DNA from: Bin87 sp963666415
GTDB taxonomy: Bacteria; Chloroflexota; Dehalococcoidia; Lucifugimonadales; UBA3495
Direction of reading: 5' to 3'
DNA: 64,000 nucleotides
Assembly: GCA_963666415.2 (NCBI GenBank)
Contig: CAXXPD010000003.1
Coordinates: 186,001-250,000, forward strand
Positions 25,872-34,809 of the stretch are shown here, in pieces (the first letter of the stretch is position 1; each line of letters opens with the position of its first letter). The notes beneath the pieces are model-generated. The model was not told where the DNA came from. It did not search any database and saw only the letters and a list, made by a program, of their open reading frames with translations. A program made the position numbers and the translations under genes.

Positions 25872-27105
25872 AACCGAAGCCAAGGTGAAACCCACATCAG
25901 CATTGGTTAGAATGAGGGCGGTTGAGTTAGTCGGTGAGCAAATCATGGTGGGGGTTGCTGTTGGGCATGGATGAGATGGGGGCGCTGTTGGAGCGGTGGC
26001 GGATCGATGAGGCTGAGGCGCGGCGACGGATGTACCGGGCGCCGACGCCACGGGAGCGGGAACGCTGGCACGCGCTATGGTTGCTGGCGCAGGGTTGGAC
26101 GGCCGCGGCGGTAGCCCGGGCGTTGGACAGGGATGCCCACACCATTGGCCAATGGACCACGGCATTTGCGGAAGGCGGTCCGAGGGCGCTGTCTTTTGAG
26201 CAGTCGGGAGGTTCCCCCCCGCGCTGAGCGGGGATCAGCAGGCCGAATTGAAGGCGGCGGTGCCGGGGTCGCCATCGCAAGCCGGCATCGACCTATCCAA
26301 CTGGAACTGGAAGGCGGTGCGGCAATTTGTGTCGGACCACTTCGGGTTGTCGCTGAGCCGGAGCAGTTGCCTGAACTATCTGCACCGGTTGGGGTTTGTG
26401 CTGAAACGCCCCAAGAAGCGGTTGGTCAAGGCGGACCCGGTACGGCGGGAAGCCTTCGTGGTGGAGTACGCCGCGCTGACTGCGTCGGCCCGACGCAGTG
26501 GGGCCAAGATATTCTTTGCCGACGAGGCCCACTTTCGGGCGGATGCCGATCTGCGGGGCAAGTGGGTATTGAAAGGAGAGCCGGCGCTGGTGGACTCTAC
26601 CAGCCCACGCCGCGGGGAGAAAGTCAGCTACTACTCGGCGGTGTGTCTGGAGACCGGTGAGGTGGAGGTGATGGAACTGGAGGGCAACAGCAACTCCGCC
26701 ACCTCGGCTGCCTTCCTGCGACAACTGCGGGCGCGACATGCCGAACCACTGACGGTGATCTGGGACAATTCGCCAGCCCATCGGGGCGACGCAATAAGGG
26801 CTTATCTGACCACGCCCGGCTTGAACCTGCACCTGGTGAATCTGCCCAGCTACAGTCCCGATTTCAACGCTGACGAGGCCATTTGGGGCTGGGCACGTCA
26901 GGAGGCGACCGCCAACCGGTGCCTGGGCACCAAGGCCGCAGTGCAAGAGCAGGTGGGCGACTTTTTCACCCGCCTGTCCAGTCGACGCGAAGCAGTCAAG
27001 CGACGATGCCGGACCATGCTGCAAGCACAAGCGGATGAACTAATCGGCAGCGCACAAGCCGATTTTCTCCGCCCCACCAATGTAGGTCCCACCTTGTCTT
27101 TGGTT
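25872..27105 (+). mobile_element. IS630-family insertion sequence 2 (1234 bp)
   Basis: Left end AACCGAAGCCAAGGTGAAAC and right end (complement) AACCAAAGACAAGGTGGGAC are inverted repeats; TA stands on each side (25870-25871, 27106-27107). Different from IS630 number 1. Confidence 0.82.
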
Positions 27106-27108
27106 TAG
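25934..27108 (+). CDS. IS630-family transposase, frames joined at a C7 run
   Basis: Frame 1 (25934-26227) carries the helix-turn-helix region (WHALWLLAQGWTAAAVARAL). Frame 2 carries winged helix and catalytic parts (FRSSC-type LSLSRSSCLNYLHRLGFVLK; KIFFADEAHFRAD, TVIWDNSPAHRG and LPSYSPDFNADEAIWGWAR as D, D, E). They meet at seven C's (26214-26220), frame 2 being -1, reading SGGSPPALSGDQQAEL. As with the other IS630 here, a 7-base homopolymer sits at the junction, suggesting programmed slippage. Full length about 390 residues. Confidence 0.85.
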
Positions 27109-27254
27109 TATTACAACGACAGTTTATTTGGAAGGGTGATTTTCGAGAACAACTTGAGCCTGACAACGTACTGCCATGAAACTACTACGATAGCTCGCTC
27201 GGGGCCAAATACGAAGGGTCAGCCACAATATTGGGAAATCCGTCGTTGTAATAC
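27108..27254. mobile_element. MITE-like element, 147 bp, TA-flanked
   Basis: Perfect 13-bp terminal inverted repeats GTATTACAACGAC and GTCGTTGTAATAC, with TA immediately outside both (27106-27107, 27255-27256). No transposase inside. TA target and TIRs suggest mobilisation by an IS630/Tc1-type enzyme. Confidence 0.6.
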
Positions 27255-27257
27255 TAG

Positions 27258-27404
27258 GAGCCTGTCTGAGAAACAATGTTCTAAACGATAATCGTCTCGA
27301 TCAGAGTTATGATTACGATATTCCACATATAAAAGCCCATTATCCAAGAAACAGGTCAAAGCATGACGCTATTAGTCTCTGAAAACTAATCCTCAGACAG
27401 ACTC
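27258..27404. mobile_element. MITE-like element, 147 bp, CTAG-flanked
   Basis: Ends GAGCCTGTCTGAG and CTCAGACAGACTC (12 of 13 matching), flanked by CTAG (27254-27257, 27405-27408). The CTAG target and GAGCCTGT-type tips are typical of IS5-family elements. No coding capacity. It abuts the previous MITE. Confidence 0.6.
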
Positions 27405-27479
27405 CTAGAGCGGCTGCTCCTCTCTCCCGGTGGGCGGCCTGCATTCGTCGTGCGCGGCGAGGGGTTACACGCATCGGCA

Positions 27480-27800
27480 CGGCTACCTGATTCAACCTTA
27501 TATGTTCATCACGTAGGCCGTTGAGAACCTGAAATCTACCCCGCCTTTTCGGGGTCCATGCCACCGTCTTCATGGCGTGACTGCGATGATGGGTCCCGGC
27601 CATCTCGACCAGGGTCTGACCCTTGATGTGACTGGCACGAATGCCTTCAAAATGATCTGTCGGCCCGATCCGAGATGGCCCAGACAGTGCCGACAGCCTC
27701 GGTGAGCAGTGACCTAATAGGAGCCTGGCTTCAAGCCCCATCGCAGTCTTGTCCGCTCACCTGGCTGGCGTGCCAACCGCGGCGTCATCTCCCAGGAGGT
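27480..27800 (+). other. IS110 left-end non-coding region (bridge-RNA candidate)
   Basis: About 300 bp without a gene directly upstream of the IS110 recombinase. In this family the non-coding left end encodes the bridge RNA that pairs with target and donor DNA. I cannot define its fold or exact ends by eye. Sequence from 27409 to 27480 shows nothing else. Confidence 0.35.
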
Positions 27801-27804
27801 AGCA

Positions 27805-28881
27805 ATGATAGGAGTCCCCGGTCGCGAAGGTAATCGCGATGTTCAGGTGATCATCGGAGTCGACACACACCAAGACGAGCACGTGGCGGTGGCCATTGAC
27901 CGGCAAGGTGTCCGCCTCGGCGAACGTCACGCGCCAGCGACTACGCACGGATACGGAGAACTCGAATGGTGGTCCCTGAGTTTGGGGGAAGTTCGCGCCT
28001 TCGGGATCGAAGGCACGGGTTCCTACGGCGCTGGCATCGCCCGTTTCCTAACCGGTCGCGGATACACCGTCGTTGAGGTCAACCGACCCGATCGGTCCAC
28101 CCGCTACCGGAAAGGGAAGAGCGATCCCACCGATGCGGAGATGGCAGCCCGGTCGGTTTTGGCCGGCGTAGCAGCTGCCACGCCCAAGTCGGGCCAGGGC
28201 GAAGTCGAAATGATCCGCATGCTCAAGAGCACCAAGGACTCGGCCGTCAAGGCCCGCACCCAGGCGATCAACCAGATGAAGGCTTTGGTTGTCACCGCCC
28301 CAGCCGAACTTCGCGAAACCCTCGACGGTCTCCCCGCTGGTGCCCTCACCGCTCGGTGCAAGAGTTTCCGTATCAGTCGCCTGGACAATCCCACGGCGGC
28401 GGCCAAGTACGCTCTCCGCTCACTGGCCGGCCGCTACCGCCAACTGAGTGAGGAGATCCACGACCTCAAGGCCGAGCTGGAACGCCTCACCCAGACGGCA
28501 TCGCCGACGCTGGTCAGCATGTTCGGCGTAGGACCTGACACGGCGGCGACCCTCCTGGTCACGGCTGGGAGCAACCCGGAACGCCTCCATTCCGAGGCTG
28601 CCTTCGCCGCGCTGTGCGGGGTGAGTCCGATACCTGCTTCCTCCGGGAAGACCAACCGGCATCGCTTGAACCGAGGTGGCGACCGCCAAGCCAATGCGGC
28701 TCTACACCGCATCGTCGTGGTCAGGCTTCGTTACGACCCCCGCACCAAGGCTTACATGTGCCGCCGCACCGGTGAGGGAATGAGCAAGACCGAGGTCATC
28801 CGTTGCCTCAAACGCTACGTTGCCCGCGAGGTCTTCTCCGCTCTCCAGAACTCCGCCGCAATAATCAGCAGCGCAGCTTGA
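27805..28881 (+). CDS. IS110-family recombinase (DEDD transposase)
   Basis: A 358-residue protein. The N-terminal RuvC-like DEDD domain has VIIGVDTHQDEHVAVAI (Asp), AFGIEGTGSYGAGIARFL (Glu) and RYRKGKSDPTDAEMAARSVL (two Asp). The C-terminal Transposase_20 domain has MFGVGPDTAATLLVTAG and CGVSPIPASSGKTNRHRLNRGG with the catalytic Ser. The ATG has AGGAGGT 7 nt upstream. IS110 elements have no long inverted repeats and leave little duplication, so the ends cannot be fixed here. Intact. Confidence 0.9.
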   Translation: MIGVPGREGNRDVQVIIGVDTHQDEHVAVAIDRQGVRLGERHAPATTHGYGELEWWSLSLGEVRAFGIEGTGSYGAGIARFLTGRGYTVVEVNRPDRSTRYRKGKSDPTDAEMAARSVLAGVAAATPKSGQGEVEMIRMLKSTKDSAVKARTQAINQMKALVVTAPAELRETLDGLPAGALTARCKSFRISRLDNPTAAAKYALRSLAGRYRQLSEEIHDLKAELERLTQTASPTLVSMFGVGPDTAATLLVTAGSNPERLHSEAAFAALCGVSPIPASSGKTNRHRLNRGGDRQANAALHRIVVVRLRYDPRTKAYMCRRTGEGMSKTEVIRCLKRYVAREVFSALQNSAAIISSAA

Positions 28882-29175
28882 CATCTATAGGAGCATCATT
28901 TTCGGTAGCTAGGTGGCGAGGATATTTTCACTCAACGCCCACAGCGATGCCGGGCCGTTTTTGCACCGGCGATGCCAGTCCCGATGAATTCCAGTTTTGG
29001 GCATCCCGCCGAGGATGAATATCCGCAACCTCCTTACCAGTTTCTTCCCGTGTTTTCGAAGGAGATTCCTTGAAATCAATCCGATTCGGGTCACAAATGG
29101 GCGCACGTTGGCTGTTGTGCCCGGCCCGCATCACAATAACCCCAAGCCGCGCTAACCACATAGAGGAGGATCCCG

Positions 29176-30110
29176 ATGACTGATACCAAGATATTGCAAC
29201 AGTTTACCGGAGAGGAAGTCGTTGCTCTTGGACCACTAGACCAGCTGACCCAGCACGAGTTGGCCAGCCGTATGCCGGCGATGACGGCCGACGAGAAGGG
29301 TGCCATGCTGGCATCGGTCCAGCTTAACCCCGACTTCGTTACCGTCATCCTATACGAAGCAAAGTCCTCGACGGATGGCACCGTCTCCAGGCGTGCATCG
29401 AAGCCGGGACCACCCCAAAATTCTTCAGCTTCGTAGGGCCGGCCCCCGTCGACTTTGTCATTCGCGAAAATCTGTCAAGGCGCCATCTCAACCGCAGCCA
29501 AAAAGCAATGGCGGCGGTGATGAGCCGAGATTGGGCTCCCCGCGGCAGGCCTCGAAAGGCGGCTGCAGGCGGAGAGTCACCGAGCGACGGGGAGCGGACC
29601 TACACCGATGCCGAAATGGCGGTAGAGGCCGGAGTATCCGCAAGTCTGATCCAAGGCGCCAAATCGGCATACACTGCCGGTATGGGTGAGAAGGTGCTGA
29701 CAGCAAAATTTTCAGTCAATGAAGCCCTTCAACGAATCAAGGACCAGAAACTAGAGCAGGAGTCCGGCAGTGCAACCCATGCGGAGGATGTGGATTCTGC
29801 AGCTCAGCAAGAAAACGCCGCGCTTGACGAAGAACTTCCACCCGCAGCCCGATCGGATATTACAGGGATAGAATCCGCGATGTCATCGCCGCCTGTAACG
29901 TCGGATTTTCGACCTTGGGCCGAGAAGGTGGTAAGCGAGCTTCGCCGCCGCCGCTCGGATAGTCCTTGCGAACGTTGCCGTTGGGACCAGCTCGACCCAT
30001 TATTGCAGGAAGCAGCATCGATAGGTGTTGCTGAGGCTCAGCACATCGCGGATTCAGGCCCTGAAATCGAGGCGCCTCGTATTCCTCACCAGGCACCTCT
30101 AACCCAGTAG
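29176..30110 (+). pseudogene. ParB-N-like protein, frameshifted
   Basis: Starts MTDTKILQQFTGEEVVALGP after GAGGAGG. In frame 1 it reaches DFVTVILYEA. A one-base loss at about 29360 then moves the continuation to another frame: KVLDGWHRLQACIEAGTTPK and FVIRENLSRRHLNRSQKAMA, which is the ParB/Srx-like DGWHR...E.L.RRHL pattern. After it come a low-complexity linker and a C-terminal part to 30110. Restored length is about 310 residues. Such proteins act in plasmid partition or as DNA-binding adaptors; here it is probably inactive. Nothing is recognised in 28882-29175. Confidence 0.65.
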
Positions 30111-30149
30111 GTCTTTCGAACCTGCCACTTAGATTTCCACCGACCCAAG

Positions 30150-30174
30150 TCCCGGTGGCCGTAAGCCACCGGGA
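30150..30174 (+). terminator. Hairpin after the ParB-like pseudogene
   Basis: TCCCGGTGGC (loop CGTAA) GCCACCGGGA, a perfect 10-bp stem 40 bp after the stop; followed only by TATTCGT, so termination may be weak. Confidence 0.45.
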
Positions 30175-30287
30175 TATTCGTGATGCTCTGCCTCTTCAAG
30201 CTTACCGTTCACGGGACACAGGCCACTGTCGGAGGTACGTTATTCGGATTTGCGTCCGTCTGGGCCTGGCGCCAAATCCGCTAAGGT

Positions 30288-30506
30288 TCAGCGCAGGGGC
30301 CGGTACTCGCGTTCCTTGTCGTGAAGCCAGGCCCGGATGTCGGAGCGGCGCCAGCCGATGGAGCGTGCGCCCAGGCGGATGGGTTGGGGGAAGCGCCCGT
30401 CCCGCAGCCACTCGTACAAAGTGGGCCGGGCAATTCCGATGGGTTGAAGGACTTCGTCCCGGCGGAGGATCTGCAGGTCCTCGTCGGGTTGTTCTGGTGA
30501 TGGCAT
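30288..30506 (-). CDS. AlpA/Xis-type regulator
   Basis: A 72-residue MerR-like winged-helix protein: ILRRDEVLQPIGIARPTLYE then WLRDGRFPQPIRLGARSIGW and RRSDIRAWLHDKE, the AlpA family signature (helix-turn-helix followed by 'P.P..LG.R.vGW...DI..W'). ATG 30506 has AGGAG 7 nt upstream; an ATG 69 bp further upstream lacks this. AlpA proteins act as excisionases or activate integrase genes of P4-like islands. Its partner is evidently the integrase at 32031-33230, from which it is now separated by the ISAs1. Confidence 0.82.
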   Translation of the reverse strand: MPSPEQPDEDLQILRRDEVLQPIGIARPTLYEWLRDGRFPQPIRLGARSIGWRRSDIRAWLHDKEREYRPLR

Positions 30507-30682
30507 GTAGGTCTCCTGCGTGATGTCCCAGACGAAAACACGCCCCGACACCAGGACCCTGATGAGGTCCTGCAAATGGCGCGGCGACGCAGGTGAACGT
30601 CTTATGCGGTTGTAAATCCAACTTAACAGCCCTGACTGTCCTCTGTCAACCGCCAGCTGTCGCTACCCAGGGCAATCGCATA

Positions 30683-31951
30683 TTAGATGGCTAGGACTTT
30701 GAGGAGGTAGTCGTGGTCCCAGCCGGCCTTCTTGCGTTTGGCCTTGATGCCGACTTTGGCGGTGCGCTCCTGTTTGAGCAGGTTCAGGGTCAAGTGTCGC
30801 ACCACCGCCAGGTTTTGGTCGGCGTGGCCGGTTCTGACTCGGCAGTGGTCTTCATCAAAGGCCATGTCCAGCACCCAATGGAGGCTGTTCTCGATGCCCC
30901 AGTGCTGACGGCTGGCCTGGAGTAGGGATGCCGCGTTGGGCGGGTAGCTGCAGATGTAGTAACGGACCTCCGAGGGTGGGTCCTGGGGTGCTTGCCGGGG
31001 TGCTTGCGGGTGGACGCCCCGTCGGTAGCACACCTTGGCCACGCTTTTTAGTCCTGGCCAGCGCCGGTGGGGATCCACGTAGGCCAGTTCTGCTGGGTCG
31101 GTGATCACCCAGCACTCCCGGGTCTCCAGGCGTCCGTGGCCTTTGTCCACCTGGCGATGGTAGTCCGGTCGATGGTAGGCGGGTTCTTCGGCAAGACTTC
31201 CTTCCTGAGCGCTACCTTCCTGAGCGCTACCTTCCTGAGCGGCGCCTTCCTGAGCGGCGCCTTCCTGAGCGGCGCCTTCCTGAGCGGCGCCTTCCTGAGC
31301 GGCCATCTGAAACAGGTCCTGGATGTTTCCGTAGAGTTCCCCCTGGTTGGACTTCACCGCCAGCAGGTAGTCGGCGCCGCCGTCGACGATCTGCTGGGCA
31401 ATCTCGGTCTGGCAGCCCATGGCGTCAATGGTGATGATGCACCCGCGCAACTCCAGCAGCGCCAACAACTGGGGGATGGCGGTGATTTCGTTGGAATGGG
31501 CCTGGGTGCGGGTTTGGCCCAGCACCAGGTGATTCTGGGCGGCCCAGGCGCTCACCAGGTGCAGCGGGGCCCGGCCTTGCCCCCGGTCATGGCATCTCCT
31601 CAGGGTCTTGCCGTCGATGGCCACCACCTCTCCCTGGGTCAACTCGGCCACCGATTGCACCCAGTTCATGAAACAGGCGCCGAACTGGTCTGGGTCCAGC
31701 CGGCCGAACACCCGCCCAAAGGTATCGTGGGATGGAATGCCGTGGGGCAGCCGTAAGAACCGGCTCAACCACTCTAGGCGGGCATTGCCGAACTCCTCGA
31801 TCTCCACCCAGTTGTCGGCGCCGCAGATCACCCCGCAGATGGTGATGACGATGCTGTCCAGCAACTCGTGGCGCTTGGCCCGCTCCGCCCGTGGATCCAC
31901 CAGTCCGGCAAAGTGTTCTACCACCCAGCCCCTTTCACGCCCACCTGCCAT
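30683..31951 (-). CDS. ISAs1-family transposase with an expanded AQEG repeat
   Basis: A 422-residue H-repeat/ISAs1 transposase: HELLDSIVITICGVICGADN, DGKTLRRCHDRGQGRAPLHL (catalytic Asp), GCIITIDAMGCQTEIAQQIV (Asp), QHWGIENSLHWVLDMAFDED (Glu). Between the second and third catalytic segments, after NIQDLFQMA, stand seven tandem copies of AQEG(A/S), which inserts 35 residues not usual for the family. The rest is normal and open. Clean ends and target repeats argue for a recent, functional copy. Confidence 0.88.
   Translation of the reverse strand: MAGGRERGWVVEHFAGLVDPRAERAKRHELLDSIVITICGVICGADNWVEIEEFGNARLEWLSRFLRLPHGIPSHDTFGRVFGRLDPDQFGACFMNWVQSVAELTQGEVVAIDGKTLRRCHDRGQGRAPLHLVSAWAAQNHLVLGQTRTQAHSNEITAIPQLLALLELRGCIITIDAMGCQTEIAQQIVDGGADYLLAVKSNQGELYGNIQDLFQMAAQEGAAQEGAAQEGAAQEGAAQEGSAQEGSAQEGSLAEEPAYHRPDYHRQVDKGHGRLETRECWVITDPAELAYVDPHRRWPGLKSVAKVCYRRGVHPQAPRQAPQDPPSEVRYYICSYPPNAASLLQASRQHWGIENSLHWVLDMAFDEDHCRVRTGHADQNLAVVRHLTLNLLKQERTAKVGIKAKRKKAGWDHDYLLKVLAI
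31198..31302 (+). repeat. Seven-fold 15-bp tandem repeat inside the ISAs1 transposase
   Basis: Unit GGCGCCTTCCTGAGC (with GCTAC variants at the left end), seven copies, in frame, encoding AQEGA/AQEGS on the minus strand. Confidence 0.85.
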
Positions 31952-32030
31952 CTGCCACCCCCCGCATCCGAATGACCCTCACTTTAGCCTATTTCTAATA
32001 TTTAACCCAATATGCGATTGCCCTGTGTCG

Positions 32031-33230
32031 CTACCTATCTCCGCCGACGAATGTCGCCCATTGATCCATTAACACCCGGCGTCGCTCAAAGAGGTCGAAG
32101 CGAAAATAGGCTGCCTCGGTAGCGTTCGACACGACATGGGCGAGCGCAGATTCCATCACAGCCTGGGGTGCATCGGTGCACTCCGGCACCCAGTCCCTGA
32201 AGCTGGACCTGAACCCGTGGGGAACGGCCGGTATCGACAGCCGTCGTAACAAAGCGGTGAACGTCATATCCGACAATGTTTCCCCGGCTTGTCGGGAGGG
32301 GAAGATCAAACCGACGCCGGGTACGACCTGGCGCGCCCCCGTGAGGATGTCAGCCGCTCTTTCCGCCGGCGGCACCCTGTGCTCTCGGCCGGCCTTCATC
32401 CGGTCAGCAGGGATGGTCCATACCAGGGCATCCAGGTCCACTTCGTCCCACGTGGCCTGTCGCACTTCACCACTGCGGGAGGCGGTGAGCACCAGAAACT
32501 CCAATGCAAGTTTGGACATCCTGCTCGCTGACGAATCCCTGATGGTCCGCACCGCATGCGGTACCTGGGCGTAAGGTAACGCCTTGTGGTGCGCGGCCGT
32601 CCGGGGCAACTTCGGCAACACAGCCGCAAGGGCGGCGCCGGCGGGGTTGTCATCTCGATATCCCTGCGCGATGGCCCAGTCCATCAGCACGCCGATCCGT
32701 TGGCGGACCCGCCGGGCGGTTTCCGGCTTGTCGGTCCAGATGGGTGTCAACACGCCCAACACGTCCGCGCTGGTAATGTGCCCCACCGGGTGGTCCCCCA
32801 AGGTCGGGAAAGCATAAGTCTGCAATGTGGCCGACCACTGGGACCGGTGTTTGGAGTTTCTCCACGTTGCCTTCCTGAGTTAGATTACCTTCGCCGTCGC
32901 TTCAGCGAAGGTTGGCATGTGCAGGCGACGGTTCCGTGCCACCGGATCTTCACCGGCCCGAACCAACTTCCGGTTCACCAGCGCGGCCTCCCTGGCCTCA
33001 GCCAACGACACGGTCGGATAACCGTCCAACCCCAGTTGACGGCGCCGGCCGGCGATGGTGATACGTTGTACCCATTGCCTGGAGCCGCTGCGCTCCACCC
33101 GGAGATACAACCCGCCCCCATCAGCATACATGCCCGGTCGTTTTTCCGTTCTCACGTGGGCTGCAGTCAGCGCATTTTGAGGGTGCCTTCCTTTTCCTTT
33201 CAAGTCGGTATTGCCGCCTCCGATCGCCAC
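32031..33230 (-). pseudogene. int: P4-type tyrosine integrase with one nonsense codon
   Basis: N-terminal part (from about 33230): an arm-binding DUF4102 domain (MYADGGGLYLRVERSGSRQW, LGLDGYPTVSLAEAREAALV). Then in the same frame a TAA at 32880-32882, after which homology continues RKATWRNSKHRSQWSATLQT and the core and catalytic domains: TASRSGEVRQATW (Arg), PHGFRSSFRDW (HxxR) and EAAYFRFDLFERRRVLMDQW (Tyr). Total about 399 codons, normal length. Only the stop codon spoils it. The stop at the 3' end abuts the ISAs1 target site. It probably integrated the island at the tRNA-Ser upstream. Confidence 0.82.
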
Positions 33231-33257
33231 CGGGATGGATCATATTCTACGGCCAAG

Positions 33258-33270
33258 AATTAGAACAAAT
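33258..33270 (+). repeat. 13-bp repeat AATTAGAACAAAT, copy near integrase
   Basis: Identical to 34797-34809 at the 3' end of the tRNA-Ser gene; a shorter version (ATTAGAACAAA) is at 33334-33344. Possible attachment-site related or integrase arm-binding repeats. Confidence 0.4.
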
Positions 33271-33415
33271 CAACGGTGGAGCGAATTCAGATGTCGGATG
33301 CAAGTACGAATATCGGCAGATACCCGGCCGAGCATTAGAACAAACCTAGCTCTGCCCGCCGCCAGCGGACCGGTAAGCTGCTTACAGAGCTGAGCCTGCA
33401 AAGTCCTGACCCAGT

Positions 33416-33571
33416 TCAATCCTTCACCCCAACCTGAATCTCCAGCGAACCATCAGCCAAAACCAGTAGCCGGATGCGTGGGCTGCGCTCCACGTCTCCG
33501 TCGTACGCGGCTGGCTCCCCGTTGGGGGAGGCACCGGTGATCGTCCGGGACGGGGCGGTGTTGGTGGGCAT
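33416..33571 (-). CDS. Small hypothetical protein
   Basis: A 51-residue frame MPTNTAPSRTITGASPNGEP then a C-terminal part RIRLLVLADGSLEIQVGVKD that looks like two beta strands. No clear ribosome site and no family recognised. It could be the tail of a decayed island gene. Evidence is composition only. Confidence 0.3.
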   Translation of the reverse strand: MPTNTAPSRTITGASPNGEPAAYDGDVERSPRIRLLVLADGSLEIQVGVKD

Positions 33572-33758
33572 TGGAAGGCGGCCGCGCCACGACCATGTTC
33601 ACTGATGCGTGGGGATCCTCAATACTCCGCAAATGCCCTGTACAAATCAGCGCCGGTCATCAATGGAAGCTGTGGGACATCACCGTTGGAACTGCATCAT
33701 GCCCGCGTCCCCGTTTGGCTCAGGTGATTTACTTCAACAACGTAGAGGACTGATTAGG

Positions 33759-34106
33759 ATGGTCGCTGAGGTCCCTGTCTTGGCAGAAGCTCTCCGTAAG
33801 GGTCTGGTACCTCTCGGGCTGTCGGACCGACCTCAGACGTTGAATTGGAACCTGAAGTGCGAGTTTGCTTCCGTCGTAAGGTTGGCGTTGCAACACCAGT
33901 ACGGCGACACCTCTGGGGTCGACCAGCTAGGAGTGACCGAGCACAACGACGATTATTCGCAAGCCGGCGGATATTACGTCGCCGGGATTCTGTTCTACGA
34001 CAGAGATCAGCGCCTGCTGGCACCGGGTTTCACCGCGCCGTTCTTGTCACAGATCGGTCCTCAAGTCGAAGGCGATGGGGTAGCCAGGTCGCCTTCTCGA
34101 CGTTAA
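33759..34106 (+). CDS. Hypothetical protein
   Basis: A 115-residue frame starting MVAEVPVLAEALRKGLVPLG; the middle (NLKCEFASVVRLALQHQYGD, then HNDDYSQAGGYYVAGILFYD) reads like genuine protein. The frame is open upstream to 33609 without a better start. No domain recognised. It lies alone between the integrase and the tRNA, in the usual cargo position of an island. Confidence 0.35.
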   Translation: MVAEVPVLAEALRKGLVPLGLSDRPQTLNWNLKCEFASVVRLALQHQYGDTSGVDQLGVTEHNDDYSQAGGYYVAGILFYDRDQRLLAPGFTAPFLSQIGPQVEGDGVARSPSRR

Positions 34107-34742
34107 TTCAAACATCGGATTGGTAAATGGTTGCGCGTCGGGATCTGAAGATCCGTCCGTCATTTCGGTTCGAGAACGACAACGATGCGATGGCAACCAG
34201 ATTGGCGCTGCCGTTATTGGTCTACCGTCCGCTCATCGAACCGAGCTGGTTGATATCCTCGTGCCGTAGCAATTCGAGGCCAACCCGGAGTGAATGGTCC
34301 TACACCATGAGCTAAGGCTGGTGAGGTGAGAGGGGCCGGATCGGGCGACGGTGCAGTGCCTCGCTCCCTCTATCGCTAGATCCAACAACCTCAACTGGAA
34401 CGAGGACGTCGTTCCACCGCCCACCGTTCGACCCTTAACCGTTCTCCGTTTTGTTTGGATATGCGACCCAAGCGCCGGAGAGTCGGTACACCCTCGCAGG
34501 CCATTTGGATTGCTCAACCCCCAGGTGTTGGTCTGTCTCACCCGGATTCCGGAGCCCGGGCCTTCGGTCCCGTACAGGGATTGGTCGCATTTGCCATTTG
34601 GTTACCGCCTGGCGGTACTCGGTGACTGTTCGATCGATGTCTAGGGGGAACCGAATTACCGTATGTACCAATTTATGTACCATTTATTGGGGTGATAGGG
34701 CGGTTTTTAATAGAACAAGACAGACCGCACAAGAGCATGAAG
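34107..34742. other. Stretch without recognisable genes
   Basis: About 640 bp of island-edge sequence. Open frames are short and none has a good start site or familiar motif. Confidence 0.4.
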
Positions 34743-34775
34743 AAACCCCGATGTAGGTTCAAAATCGGGGTTTTT
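34743..34775 (-). terminator. Bidirectional terminator after tRNA-Ser
   Basis: CCCCGAT and ATCGGGG form the stem; TTTTTGAG follows on the plus strand and TTTCTTC on the minus strand. Lies 34 bp after the tRNA 3' end. Confidence 0.75.
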
Positions 34776-34796
34776 GAGACGAATCACGCTCGCCAC

Positions 34797-34809
34797 AATT
34801 AGAACAAAT
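34797..34809 (+). repeat. 13-bp repeat AATTAGAACAAAT at tRNA 3' end
   Basis: Second copy of the repeat at 33258-33270, overlapping the last base of the tRNA's encoded CCA. Confidence 0.4.

Larger units (their letters stand above)
25692..27179 (+). pseudogene. Small gene split by IS630 copy 2
   Basis: ATG 25692 is coupled to the preceding small gene (ATGA). It encodes MTTHQNGKRVSVTQNGKTFS... to ...RKELAEFL, where the IS630 begins at TA (25870-25871). With the IS removed the frame stays open, ...EFL-VLQRQFIWKGDFREQL..., to TGA at 27177-27179, giving 83 residues. This downstream part lies within a MITE-like repeat (27108-27254), so the original tail may have been different. Family not recognised. 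Confidence 0.5.
30668..32025 (-). mobile_element. ISAs1-family insertion sequence (1358 bp)
   Basis: 17-bp perfect inverted repeats CAGGGCAATCGCATATT at both ends, flanked by a perfect 10-bp direct repeat TGTCGCTACC (30658-30667, 32026-32035). Inserted at the very 3' end of the integrase gene. Confidence 0.93.

Noticed and set aside
31198..31302. CRISPR array
   Set aside because: 15-bp units without spacers, in frame in a transposase; it is a minisatellite. No CRISPR or cas gene was seen in the window.
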